Part shown: piece after piece, positions 1 to 12,179 of the stretch
Numbering within the stretch: the stretch's first letter is position 1
How the letters are laid out: each line of letters begins with the position of its first letter
Assembly (NCBI GenBank): GCA_032164295.1
Contig: JAJHTX010000006.1
Span: 1,612,001 to 1,676,000, forward strand
Reading direction: 5' to 3'
Origin: Inonotus obliquus
Taxonomy: Eukaryota > Basidiomycota > Agaricomycetes > Hymenochaetales > Hymenochaetaceae
DNA length: 64,000 nucleotides
The notes under the pieces: generated by a model
The model's input: only the letters and a program-made list of their open reading frames with translations
What the model was told of the DNA's origin: nothing
Databases searched by the model: none
Made by a program: the position numbers and the translations under genes

Positions 1-863
1 CAGGTTCAATGCAGGGTCGGAAGGGGCTGTTGACTGTAATGCCTAAATACTGGCAGTCTGTTTAGCATTTTGAGAAACAGACTGACCCTTGCCCTTGACG
101 ATCGCCCTCTCTTTGGTTTGGTATAGGTTACAGTCAACACAACGCAAGCCGTTATGCGTCAGCCGTATACGACGGTATGACAATACCGACGGCGCAGACT
201 GCTGTGACAGTAGATAGAGTTCTTCATCTCCTTGCCATGTGGGGTTCCAGACTATAATGAGATGGTATGTCGCTCCATGCCTTCGAGGTGTTCATCCGAC
301 CAATTCTTGTTGCTAGCATCCGATTAGCAGTGACTGGGTTTTGTCGGTAAACAGTGGAGGATGGTCGTACATTTAATTTACAGCATCCGCGATTCGGGAA
401 GAGGCAGCGTTGCACCTTGTCCGCCGTCAGCACAGTGCTAGTGTCGAGCAGATATAGAACGAGGATAGGCATGTCAGTGCAACTCCTTCAACTGCTTACA
501 GATATTGGTCCACCTTAAGCTTGTCCTTCGCCTTGATTATATGAGGCAATTCCGCCCATTTTTACTTTCTTTGCTGTCTATCGTAACTTGGAAGACCATT
601 TTGTGTGGAAAATAAGCGTCTCGGAGAGTAGAGAAATGGCTGGTTTCGTGTGCACAATTGTGTCCCGTGACGAGCTCTCTGAATCTCAATCTCATTAGAC
701 ATGACGAATAAACTATTCCGCCTTATACACCATCCAAAACGACACTTTTCACCTCTAAACACAAGCTGTCCCGCCACTTCTCCGACGTGCGATCGTCATG
801 CCTGGCGCCTAGATTAAGCAACAACTTGCATTGGACGGTCAACCATTCTAGCATACACCTCCC
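1..863. other. Left-edge intergenic sequence, no gene recognised
   Basis: Only short open frames of 60-80 codons occur here, all on the minus strand, and none resembles a known family or shows consistent splice signals. The stretch presumably holds the promoter of the SEA4-like gene that starts at 864, and possibly the end of a gene lying to the left. I see no tRNA or repeat in it. Confidence 0.5.
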
Positions 864-3800
864 ATGACCAACCGTGTCGAAAGGAAAGTGCTCTGGCATC
901 CACGACAAGAGAATAGATTCATCGTTGGTGGTGGGACACAGGTCTCCCTGTTTGAGTGGAGGCAGGATGTTCCTGAGTTCAGGCTCGTCTCATCTCAGGC
1001 AGACTTGCAGCTGATGAAAGTGAGTAAGGTAGCCATTACCCAACCATGGTATGGTTTATAGCTTTGCGCAGTGTTTCGCATGGTCCCCTGACCCTTCATT
1101 TGACGATCTCATCGCCGTTGGAGCGAGTACTGGGAAGGTAGACTTATGGCGCCTGGAGGCAAACAAATATGCAAGAAGCAACATGGTTTTCAGTGGTCCC
1201 GAACTGACACTACCTGCTAATAATTCCATTCGCTACTCCAGGAGCGTACTGGCTCTAGCGTTCTCTTCAGCGAAGCCTAACCGCCTAGCAGTTGGACTCG
1301 ACAAGGCCAAAGGGGATCCCAGTTTGGTCGTATGGGATATAAATGCCACGGCCGCAAGTGCGGCCAAGTCATCCGCCTCGCGTCCCTGGCGACAATACGC
1401 ACACGCGGAAGTCGTGTCCTCGTTGGCCTTCTTACCCGAAAGCTCGAATCTGCTCGTGGCCAACGTCTCTAATCTTTGGTTGCGAGAGATTGACTTGCGC
1501 GACCCCAAAGCACACATTGCACAAGCGCCGGCAACAAAGGTCACCGGCATTGTGACGGACTCCTTCGACGCGAATCGCATTGCTTGCTATGGTGAAGGAT
1601 CAGTAACAATATGGGACATGAGGAAATTTGTTTCACCCCTCCTCAGCTTCTCCCTTAGGGACGCTGCCGCAGATGGGGCTCGATATTCTACAATGGATTC
1701 GTTCATAAACACAGAGTTTTCTCCCGTCCGCCGTGGTTTGCTTGCCACCCTGACTCGTGACGCGAACCACGTCAGATTTTGGGACATTCAGCAGACACCG
1801 TCGTTAGAGGATTCGCGCACATCAGATAACTTCCCCTTGAGAAGTACCCCGCGAGAATCAGCGCGCACGAGTAAACTGCCCCGCCTATCTTGGGCGGCTT
1901 CTTCTACCATGCTTTCCTGGACATCACCGGCTGAGCAGCCTCATACACACACGATCGAACCCTCCGTGAATGTTCTCAATACTATATTATCAAACACCAG
2001 GCAAAGTAGGCAGCGTGCTCATCGGAGATTGGAACACTTTGGCTTATAGTCTTCCTTTAGCTAAGGTATTTTCTCGATCAGTTGCCTCATTCGCGCTCGT
2101 GCCTAGTCCCTATGATCGTCCCCTGACATCAAACATCGTCGTAATCAGCAAGGAAGGTGACATTGAAATGCACGAGATGCACGATGCACCGAAACATGCC
2201 ATCTGGAGTTCTAGGGGTGATCTTGCGCTCGGAGCAGGGACTTCCTTCCGCATATTCCCTGGTTACTGTGATGAAGGACCACCACCAGAGCCATGGGACC
2301 TTGAGGCGGTTGCAGAAGGGAATGTAGAAGTGCTAAACGATAAACCGGGACATGGCTGTGCTAGTCGAACTCCTTCACAAAACGGTCTGGATGGCGGGCG
2401 TCCTCTTAGGAATGCCAGTAAAGACGACGGTAAGTCTTTAGCCCGCCATTCTTCGCTTACAGCCTCCAGAAAGTTGGAAGGACGTACATATAGTCCCGCG
2501 TCTATTCGGAGGACACTTTTGGATAACTCAGCGACGCTCGGCGCTGGTGCAGAGCCTTACGTCCCGGAAATGGGGAGTCCAGCCAGAGCAGATCTTCTCG
2601 CCGTGGACGCGCCACTTCAACGCACTCATTCGGATAAATCACGAGCTCAATATTCAGTGAAAGGATCGCAACGCAATTTCGACAGGTCGGGTCCTTCGAT
2701 TATAGAGACAGACATGTCCGTGATCATGAGGTCGAGAGTCTTGCGTGGCTACGGGCTGTTCAGTGTATGGTTAAAGTACCTTCCGAATTTTTATAGTAGT
2801 ATCTTACGCGGCTCGATTTCGTTCAGCCACACAACAATTCAAAGTGCGTTGGAAAGGAACTTGGAATTGACATGAAGTTGTCTGAGCTATGGTCATGGCT
2901 GAATCGTTAGTCCTTCGACCTACTATTGGTTTAGCGTTTGAATCTAATTATGTGTTCAGACTCCAAGCATCTACTAGCTTTCGGTAGCTCAAAGATTCAC
3001 GGATTTGACTTCTCCTATCAGGGTATTCTTGGTATTTGGAATGGCTTAGAAGTAACCGCTTCTCAGGAAGTAGTGAGCCTGCTCGATGGCTTGGACTTGG
3101 CGAGTCCATCCGAGGCATCTTCAACTTCCACAGTGGTCGGGATGGGCCAATACATGGATTCCGGACCATCCCTGAGGTCCCATTTTCCTTCAAGACGTGG
3201 TCACAAGACCACTGACGGGTTTCACGGCAATTATTCCGCGGCTCTCAATATGCTCAATTCTCGAAGTTATCTGGACAAGTCGATGTGGAAGCCTACAATT
3301 CATACTGATAAGACACAGCAGAGAAGATTGGCTCTGGCTCTTTGCGACTGGAAAATCAGTGAGGATGAGTTCACAAGGTATGAATAGTCCAATTGATGAG
3401 CGCAGGATATAACTAGAATTTACCAGGTGGGAGAAGGAAGGCAGATACTCTCAAACGGCTTGCTGGTTGTTATTCACGAATCAGGGCGCGCGAGCAATTG
3501 AGGTTTTGATGAAGAGCGAGAGTCGGTTACCTCCAAGTCACTAAGCATCAGATCCAATCTTGCTGATTCTTCTCTCTTCTAGGCGAATCCCATCATATGC
3601 TCTCAGGGACCATCGCTGCCTTACTGCAATCGGGAACTCCTTCAAGAAATCGTGACTTGCAGGGACATTATGAACGGCTAATTGAAAGGCTCCAAGATCC
3701 TCACGAACGTATCATGCTATCGTACATAGTATTCAATGACTGGACCGATGTCCTTGAAGAAGAGCAATTGCCTCTTCGGGAACGCCTGGCGATCGCGTTG

Positions 3801-4640
3801 AGGTTTCTCGATGACAAGGAGCTTACTACGTATTTGCGTCGGATTGCGGAGGAGTACAAGTCAAGGGGTAGGATTGAAGGGCTCATTGTAACCGGCTTAA
3901 CAACACTTGGCCTTGACCTTCTACAAAACTACGTGGATATGAGCGGGGATATCCAATCCGTCGCCTTGTTATCAAGCTACGTCTGCCCAGGTCGGTACAA
4001 AGATACCCGAGCAGAACGCTGGATTGACACTTATCGTGACCTTCTCGATGGTTGGAAGCTATTCCATCATCGCTGTCAATTCGACATCGATCGGGGTAAA
4101 ATCTCGCAGGAACTGAATGGCGATTCGACTGCGGTGGAATGGGTAAAGAAACAGTTTTTGATTAGATGTAACTTCTGCAACAAAGTGGTGAACACACAGC
4201 AGCGGCAACGCCCTCAGGAGCCCGTAGCTATCCAACGGCGACGAGTGAGTGCTTGGAAATGTTACTGCCAATCTCGGTAGTGTAATGTTTACCTCTCGCT
4301 GTAGGCTGCCGCGTGCCCTTGGTGCGGTAGGGCTCTTCCAAGATGCTGCGTGTGTCTTATGAGTATCTGTGTGATTCCTGATACCGGAAGGGAAGGCGAT
4401 CTTCCTCATTCATCTTTCCGAGGTAAAGCCGTCCGGCCACGTTTGGGATTTTTTGTGGCCTGAGCTGATGAGCGATAAATAGATACCATCGATGATGCCT
4501 TTTTTTTCTGCCAGAAATGCCGCCACGGCGGCCATGCGTCGCACATGATGTCCTGGTTCTTTGAGGACGACGGCACTCGGAGGCATCGGACTTGTCCAGT
4601 CGCAGACTGTGACTGCTATTGTGATGAAGAAGACGATTAA
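864..4640 (+). CDS. SEA4: Mio/SEA4-type WD40 subunit of the SEA (GATOR2) complex
   Basis: This is the fungal counterpart of MIOS/Sea4, a subunit of the vacuole/lysosome-associated SEACAT/GATOR2 complex that supports amino-acid activation of TORC1. An N-terminal WD40 propeller contains VVWDI, VTIWDMRKF and a stretch reading LLATLTRDANHVRFWDIQQTP. A helical middle follows (MRSRVLRGYGL, RLALALCDW). The C-terminal zinc module has CNFC, CPWCG and CCVC pairs, then CQKCRHGGHASHMMSWF and a Cys-rich tail, as in Mio proteins. Exons that keep frame are 864-1019, 1072-1870, 2001-2764, 2827-2905, 2960-3377, 3427-3521, 3583-4244, 4305-4422 and 4483-4640, giving about 1,082 residues. The 130-nt intron 1871-2000 is the least certain; a different exon near 1871-2010 is possible. 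The family call is firm, and the role is inferred from it. Confidence 0.88.
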
Positions 4641-4741
4641 TGAAGGGGTAGATTTATGTTAATGTTCGCACTAGATGTGATATTGCTCCTCGTCAAAATT
4701 TTTGTGTACTTGTATTTGGGATGACGAATTCGGATGTGTCC

Positions 4742-4766
4742 AGAAGTTTGAAGAATTTTGTGGAAG
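4742..4766 (+). promoter_or_regulatory. Step-type heat-shock element upstream of HSP110
   Basis: Three GAA triplets sit exactly 10 bp apart at 4743-4745, 4753-4755 and 4763-4765. This is the step arrangement (nGAAn units with 5-bp gaps) known from yeast HSF1 targets. It lies about 145 bp before the ATG of the Hsp110 gene, where an HSF site would be expected. The spacing is read directly; binding by HSF is inferred. Confidence 0.55.
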
Positions 4767-4908
4767 GTCTGGCACAGCCACAGAAGGAAGTACACCTCGA
4801 TACCTGACCCCTTCGCCCATCTTTTACTTACTTTGTTTTCGACTCCCTCGTCTTTACAACTCATCGCTGCACTCTGGTACACTGTCGCTCTATTAAACAG
4901 TTAAAACA

Positions 4909-7481
4909 ATGTCAGTTGTTGGCTTTGACTTCGGGTCACTCGGAAGCAAGGTATGTCTATATGCACTGTCGATCAACGCTCTACTTACATTGATGTTTCG
5001 CTTTCTCCCTCTACAGATTGGCGTGGCCCGACGAAAAGGTATCGATATCATAACAAATGAAGTCTCCAATCGTGCAACACCGTACGTTTTTCATGCACGT
5101 ACTCTTGCTTCCTGCTGACGAACGTCCTTGGTAGATCTCTCGTTTCCTTTGGTCCGAAGCAACGATGGCTAGGAGAGCCCGCAAAGACAGCAGAAGTGTC
5201 CAATTTCAAGAATACTGTTGGAGCCCTGAAGCGCCTGATTGGACGATCTTTCAATGACCCCGAAATCCAAGATGTCGAGACAAAATTCATTACTGCGAAA
5301 TTGGTGGATGTCCAGGGATCAGTCGGTGTTCAGGTACGTTCTTACGCATTGAGCTTCATGGTGATGATGTGCTAAGTGTAATTTTGGCACAGGTGAATTA
5401 CCTAGGAGAGCCACACGTGTTCACCGCGACGCAGTTGGTCGCCATGTACCTTGGCAAGCTTCGCGACACCGCTGCTCACGAGTTGAACACGGTTGTATCG
5501 GACGTCGTTATTTCTGTCCCTGGTTGGTTCACGGAGGCACAACGTCGCGCGACTGTTGATGCAGCGCAGGTTGCTGGCCTCAATGTTCTCCGATTGATCA
5601 ATGATACGACTGCTGCCGCATACGAGTATGGAATCAAGAAATTCGACTTGCCAGATGCGGATAACCCACGCCATGTCATCTTCGTTGACGTTGGCCACTC
5701 TGACCTTTCCGTGGCTGTCGTCGCATTCTCCAAGGGCCAGCTGACAGTCAAATCCACTGCCTACGATCGTAATCTTGGCGGACGTGACATCGACTACGCT
5801 CTGGTCCGACACTTCGCAAAAGAATTCAAAGAGAAGTACAAGATCGATGTTCTCTCAAATCAGAAGGCCACCTTCCGCTTGGCGGCAGGCTGCGAGAAGT
5901 TAAAGAAGATTCTCTCTGCTAACACAGAAGGGGTACTTAACGTAGAATCGATCATGAACGACATTGATGCAACTTCTAAGCTCAATCGCGAAGCGCTTGA
6001 AACCCTCATCGTAGAACCCCTTGACAGAGTGGCGGCGCCTATCAAGACTGCACTTGCGGAATCCGGTCTCACTTTGGAGCAGATCGACGCTATCGAACTG
6101 CTGGGAGGGTCGACACGTATTCCAGCCATTCGTCAGCGCATCCAATCCGTATTTCCTGGAAAGGTCTTGTCAACAACTCTCAACCAGGATGAAGCCGTTG
6201 CTCGCGGTGCCACATTCGCATGTGCTTCGCTATCACCCGTGTTCCGCGTCCGGGAGTTCTCGATGGTTGATATTAGTTCTTATCCTATTAAAGTGCAATG
6301 GGACCGCGTCCCTGACGACGAGGACAGTGAACTGCTCGTTTTCCCCCGAGGGAATAGCATCCCGTCGACAAAAATTCTCACATTTTACCGCAAGGAGCCC
6401 TTTGACATCGAGGCGGCATACGCGGAGCCCGAGAGTCTTCCTGGAAAGAATCCTTGGATTTCAAGACTCATTGTTAAGCAAGTTAATCCATCAGATACGA
6501 AAGGCGAACCTTCTCCGTTGAAGGTGAAAGTAAAACTTAACCAGCACGGTTTGGTTTCCTACGAACAAGTGTATTACGAAGAGGTTGAAGAGAAGGAGGA
6601 GAAAATGGATGTCGATGGCGGGGAAGCTCCCAAGAAGAAGCGGGTGGTCCGCAAGAAAGACTTACCATTCATCGTCGGCACATCTTCTCTTGATCAAGAA
6701 ACTCTCAACAAGCTCAGGGAGGCCGAGAACCAAATGCATGCTACGGACAAACTAGTCATTGACACTATGGTCTGTGTTGCATTACTTGTCTGTATAGTGA
6801 CATTTGCTAACAGTCACACAGGATCGTAAGAACGCTCTTGAAGAGTACATTTACGACACGCGCAGCAAACTTGACGACCGTTATGCCGCATTTGCACAAC
6901 CTCAAGAGAAGGAGCGTCTTCTGGCCATCCTCGCGGAGGCTGAAGATTGGCTGTACAGCGATGAAGGAGAAGATGCGACCAAGTCAGCGTACGTCGAGCG
7001 ACTTGATTCTGCAAAGAAAATCGGGGACAAGATTGCTGCCCGGTATTTGGAGTCCGAGAATCGATCTTCGGCGGTCGCACAACTGCGGGAAGTCCTGAAT
7101 ACGTATTACGCACAAGCCACCTCTGAGGACGAGAAATACGCTCATATCGACCAAAACGAGAAGCAGTCAGTTGTTGAGAAAGCTGCTACGATTCAGAAGT
7201 GGCTAGATGATCAACTTGCGCGCCAAGCTGAGAAGCCCAAAAATGCTGATCCGGTGCTCACTTGTGCGGATGTCCTGAAGAAGAAGGACGAGCTGACATT
7301 CTTTGCGTTGCCGATTCTTAACAAGCCGAAAGCAAAGCCAAAAGCGGAATCCGCGCCGGGGAGTGGAACACAGACTCCCAAGAATGCTGAGCAAAATGCG
7401 AACGGAGGTCAAAAGGAAGAAAGGATGGACGAGGATAAGAAGGATGAACAGAAGGGACCCTCAGAGATGGACGTTGACTGA
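4909..7481 (+). CDS. SSE1: Hsp110/Sse1-family chaperone (Hsp88 type)
   Basis: This is a cytosolic Hsp70-superfamily protein that acts as nucleotide-exchange factor for Hsp70 and as a holdase. Exons 4909-4950, 5017-5081, 5135-5333, 5393-6769 and 6822-7481 give about 780 residues. The ATPase domain opens with MSVVGFDFGSLGSKIGVAR, followed by NEVSNRATPSLVSFGPKQR, which is diagnostic for Hsp110 rather than canonical Hsp70. Further motifs are DVGHSD near residue 200 and ELLGGSTRIP near 345. An acidic/lysine-rich insert (EEKEEKMDVDGGEAPKKKR) splits the substrate-binding region, and the protein ends in EMDVD in place of the EEVD of cytosolic Hsp70. It follows SEA4 in the same orientation after 268 bp. 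The upstream heat-shock element fits stress induction. Confidence 0.95.
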
Positions 7482-7849
7482 TTTAGTATACAGCACTTCA
7501 CTGAGACTTAATACTGTGCAGATATAGAATGTGCAGAACTAGACGTTGCAGTACTTTGTAAATGTACAACACCAGTACTATCGGCCACAAATAAACCGGG
7601 ATCTTGTATTTAATACCCTTTTTCTAGGATTTGCTTTTGGAAAAGGTGACGTGACGTGACAAGTCCCGTTCCGTTCAACAGTTCGTGACATCGTCTTGTG
7701 TCTCCGCCCTTTTCCTCGTCCACGAAAATTCGTCCCTCGGTAGTTGAGCTGACGGCCACATGCTCAGCGTGGCTCTGAAATCGGCTTGTAACTCGGATTC
7801 TCGCTAACGATCTCATCTTACCACCACACTTCTGATTTCTTGCTTTCGG

Positions 7850-10631
7850 ATGTCTCAAACGTTCACCATTGCAGCCATAACTGAGTCGTCCGACGCTGAC
7901 CGTCAGGCCCTCACTAACGATGCTGGCGATGACACATCATGCCACCCCGCTTTTTCTAGTCTTGCTATGCTTCCAGGTCTAAATTCATTTATTCAATCCC
8001 TGAGTTCCCACTCTCCGACGTCTTCGTCAACTCCATCTCATCAGTTTTCAGCTCAGTCTCCTCCACAACCGACACCTTCCTCCAGTAACTCCGACATTGA
8101 AAAACTAGAGCGACTCAAGAAAGAGATTCTTGAAGGCCAGAACCCAATTTATAAGGCTGTTCCGCAACCCAGCTTTCTGGAGAGCCTATATCTAGGTCGC
8201 TCTGTGCAACCACAGAACTCTGCTCCGGCGCATGCTGACCAAGTTGCTAAGGCCCTTTCTCCATCGACTACTCCGCAAGCAGCTTCTCCGATATCACCGA
8301 CTGATGGTGTAGAAATAGATGACTCTGAGCGCATAACGGTGGATCGTGGTCAAGAAAAGCTAGGCGCTCAGGTAATGCAGTCTATAATGTTCTCTTACAT
8401 ACGAAGTAGAACTGACAACCGTTTTGAACCAGTCGGTGCTTGATGTTTCCTCTAACGTCGAAGAAAAAGCCAATGGTGAAGCTGTCCCAGGTTTTACAGA
8501 GGGTGCTCATCCTACCGGATCCTCTCCCCCTCAGGCTGAACTAAAATCACCTCCACATGAGCAACAACGTTCAAGTGTGTCGGAACAGAATTCCTTGCAT
8601 GCGTCTTCTATCGGGGCTGTGGATGCTGCAAGTCTGGCACATCTCATTCCTGGACAACCGGTGGCCGCTCCAAGCGCACAGAACTTGAACATTCTGCCCG
8701 CAGCTGCTGGAACCATTGCAAGTCATAGTCCACACAGTAAATCTGGTTTGGCAAATGATCCACCCTATGATCCCAAGGAGAGCCTGCGTTTCTTGGAAGG
8801 CAGTAGCATCTGGTCAAGCGAGCGGTATCGACATGGTTCGATCCCATATGGCTCGAAGGAGTCCGTTACTCAATACGCTTCGGATGATGCTCGAGGCACA
8901 GGGCAACAGAAGGGAGGAGACTGGACTAATCGTTACGATCATCGATTCAATGAGCATCCTGGCAATCATTGGGACAAACATGTGAATACCGCGTCGAACG
9001 CTGATTTCAGTTTCGAGCGCTCGATGTCTAGATCTTCAACTGATGCTTTCCAGGCTGCTGACGGATTTTCATTCCGCGAATCTCAGTCTAATGGGACGCC
9101 AACGCACTTGGTCATTGGGCGAATTTTACCAAGTACTTCTGCTAATGACACGAACCAAATTGGACATTCTGCAGTGGTCACCCCTTCTCTGGCTTCGTCC
9201 GCAATGCACACCAGAGCCTACTCTCATCCGACCGATGACAAATCTCGCTTGCATGCCCGCGGTGGCCTTCATTCTACTGCAGTTTCCTTGCAGTCGTCTC
9301 TGAACGGTGATTCGAGTGCTCAAACAATAGACGTCGGCCTTAGCTCCTCTCATGGGGAACCTAACGGTAACGTGGCACCGAGTGCTTCAAGAGATGGAAC
9401 CGGAGTTCACATCCCCCTGGAAGAAAGGATTTCCTCCCCTGTGAACTCATCCCCGCAAGTTGCTCAGGGCTCATACTTGGGAAGCGGGCAAGATACAAGA
9501 CATACAAACGGAGGCAGTCGTACCTCTCTTGGACGGGAGCCTTCTCGGCTAGAAGACATAAAGTCTATCCCCACACCATTATCTCTGGTTAGACCTCGCC
9601 GTTCCGACGGAAAAGCCGTTCCCGCATCTCCATCATCGGCTTCTGGGATCGGTCATTCCTTGCATCAATACAGCCGAGATCAAACCCCGCATGCAGTGTT
9701 GGGCGACTTTGTTAAACCTTACGATATACAGACCCGGTACCCCGTTCATGGAAACAATCCACAGACACCCATGCGAGAGAGCTCACAAGATACGCACGGT
9801 TCTTTGAACACGCCACCCGAAGTCATGCCAGACGCGAAAATGACTGGTTCTTACCGTGACAATGGACATCGAGTGGATGGAGGGAGACCATTTGCTGATG
9901 TTGCACATTATGAACGGCCAGTATTTCAGGAACGTGACGCTCCTACATTTGAAGGTCGAACTGGACCACCCAATAGAGGTCGAGGTTGGCGCGGGCGGGG
10001 CACTTATCCAAGACCTAACCCGGCACGTTCCGATGTCCACCCACCTTCTGGAAATCCTCCGAGATTTTGGACAGGAAATGCGCGAGGCAGACACCTCGGA
10101 GCTCCCTTCGTCGATAATAGGGACGAATATCTCAATCGTGAGAGTGAGCGACGCCCTCCACCTCGCTCCTGGGATAGGGAAGAATCGGATTACGCGCGAC
10201 CTCCCCCTGAAGTCTATCCGCCACCAGACGACCTCGATCACGAACGCTATCCTCCGACTGAGTTCCATGAGAGACCCCGTATAAGGGGCCGCAGCCCGAG
10301 TCCTATGCGGAGAGCAACCTACGGTGGGCCAGTCACCGACTCCCGGCCATCAAAACGCGTCCGTGAGGAGCCGTACTACGATGATCGTGACCGACGTTAT
10401 ACCGTCTATCAGACGCATCAAGCCCCTTCGTCACCAGATGTATATTACGATACCCAGGACCCGTATGCGCCTCGGGATATTAATGAAGGTTATTATGATC
10501 GCGACGCTCCGTACTATGACCGGAGGGTGTCGGATATGGCCCCTCCACCTTCGCCGCCCTACCCAGGCAGAGCTGTTTACTCTCGGCCGGACGTGGGTCG
10601 ATACAACGGAGCGCCCCCAAGAACGGCTTGA
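7850..10631 (+). CDS. Large disordered protein with RGG and Tyr/Pro/Arg-rich C-terminus
   Basis: Not recognised as a named family. Two exons (7850-8371 and 8433-10631, 61-nt intron) give about 906 residues. Most of the protein is Ser/Pro/His-rich and low in hydrophobic residues, so it is probably disordered. From about residue 680 it carries an RGG-like segment (RGRGWRGRGTYPRP), RS/SP stretches (RGRSPSPMRR) and a long Tyr/Asp/Arg/Pro tail. This composition is common in RNA-binding and condensate-forming proteins, but no RRM, KH or zinc finger is visible. A helix-like segment (SDIEKLERLKKEILEG) lies near residue 82 in exon 1. The start is the first in-frame ATG. An RNA-related role is an inference from composition only. 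Confidence 0.7.
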
Positions 10632-11017
10632 CACTTGAGAAACGTTTTACCCCCTAACCACTTTGTTGCGTTTATGAAGCTCCATTCTTACTAGCTCGCA
10701 TATTATCTTCTGTGTATAATCTGATTTTATCAGATCACTCTTGAATAAGTTGGACGCCTGTCTTTTGTATACCTGTATATCCGAACTATTTACCGTGATT
10801 TTGATTTGAAAACTATATTCATCTGCGTGATTCTCAAAAGCGTTTATTGGATAAAGTTTCAACGGGAAGAAGTCAAGACTGTAAGTACAACATTGTAGAG
10901 CAGCACAATAGAAGGATAACGTAAGGAGCGTGGTTACGCCTGCTTAAAGAGGCGATAATAAAAAGAGGATAGGAAGAGGAACGAACGAGAGGACTCTTCT
11001 TTAAGGTCGAGCGCTAC
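10632..11017. other. Convergent intergenic region
   Basis: This AT-rich stretch lies between the stop of the RGG-like gene (+) and the stop of the small membrane protein gene (-). It should contain the 3' ends of both transcripts. I see nothing else in it. Confidence 0.5.
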
Positions 11018-11900
11018 TCAAGCAGCAACCTTCTCATCCGCGACGTACTGAGGAGGGATTTCTTCAACCTCCGCGAAGATCACCTCCACTTCATCCTCAT
11101 CCTTCCGTCCTGCGAAGGATCGATACGTAACAACACACAGAACATAGAACATCCTCAGGAGAGAGCCGATGCCGCATCCTGTTCGGCAAGTTCAGTACCG
11201 AAAAGAATATAATGATGAAATGAGACACTGACCAATGACAAAGGCAACAAGGCGACCCTCCCATGGACCGAGGGTCAGCAGAGCTCGCTGGAGACGACCA
11301 GTGAACGAGGATGAGGCGTGATGATGATGGAAGTGATGGAACCGCGGGCGTCCATCAACGGTGCCGTTGGCATAAGATGGGCCGGTACCACGCATTGAGG
11401 ATGGCAAGACGAACTTTGTATCTGCGCTTGCGCCTTCCGGACGATGGGGAAGTGGACGACCGTGAGGGAAGTGCAGATGGGGTGGCGGCGACATCGGGAT
11501 AGGCTCGAGACCAACCTTCTCACGAAGCCAGTTGGAGAAAGCGAGAGCCTTAGCGCGCACGATTCCGCCACAGTGATGCTTCCTGATAGGCCTAGAGTCG
11601 CTGCCTACGGTCGCCTTGACCCACGGTTGGGTGACTCCTAGAGGAGCGTTGGCTGCTGCCAGTCCCCAGCGCATGTGCGCCACAGGAACGTCAGCGGGTG
11701 AGACATTCGCCTCATGATGGGACACGCCTGCGTTCTCCGGAGCGAGAACGTAGATACGGATTGGACTTGCAGTAACCTGGGCAGCTGGGATGACGAAAGC
11801 ATGCGCAGCACAGTAATAAGTTCGCGATAATTCATATAGAAATTCAAGGCGTACCTAAGCCCATGGCTGCGACGACAAACGGAAGCGTTGTCACCTTCAT
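11018..11900 (-). CDS. Small membrane-anchored protein of unknown function
   Basis: No function recognised. Minus-strand exons 11900-11855, 11784-11233 and 11178-11018 give 252 residues. The start ATG opens a hydrophobic, signal-like N-terminus (MKVTTLPFVVAAMGLAAQV). The middle is a polar His/Pro-rich stretch (HFHHHHASSS near residue 160), after a conserved-looking block RKHHCGGIVRAKALAFSNWL. A transmembrane segment (LVAFVIG joined to CGIGSLLRMFYVLCVVTY) spans the last splice site. The tail is acidic and probably cytosolic (DEDEVEVIFAEVEEIP). It looks like a type I single-pass protein with a His-rich lumenal or extracellular part that might bind metal. The gene is divergent from the next gene over a 279-bp shared upstream region. 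Confidence 0.72.
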
Positions 11901-12179
11901 ACCGACAGAGTCCGGGAAATAGATTTAGGTGTATGAACGACAATGATGGTTCAATGGCAGGGTGTGGTGATGGTTTCGACTTAAGAGGGGCAACTCTGTG
12001 CTGCGCTCCAAGAGATCGTTCGCCGCACGGCTGCCGAGCCGAGAACAGTACCGTTCGCCGATCGCGTTGATCATCAGAATGAGAAATCAAGTTTTCTTTC
12101 GAATTTCATCAGTCACGGTACTATGTAGTACTGTCCTTGCAGTGAAGCATGACGCCCATCACCCCCTCAGCCTACCTCG

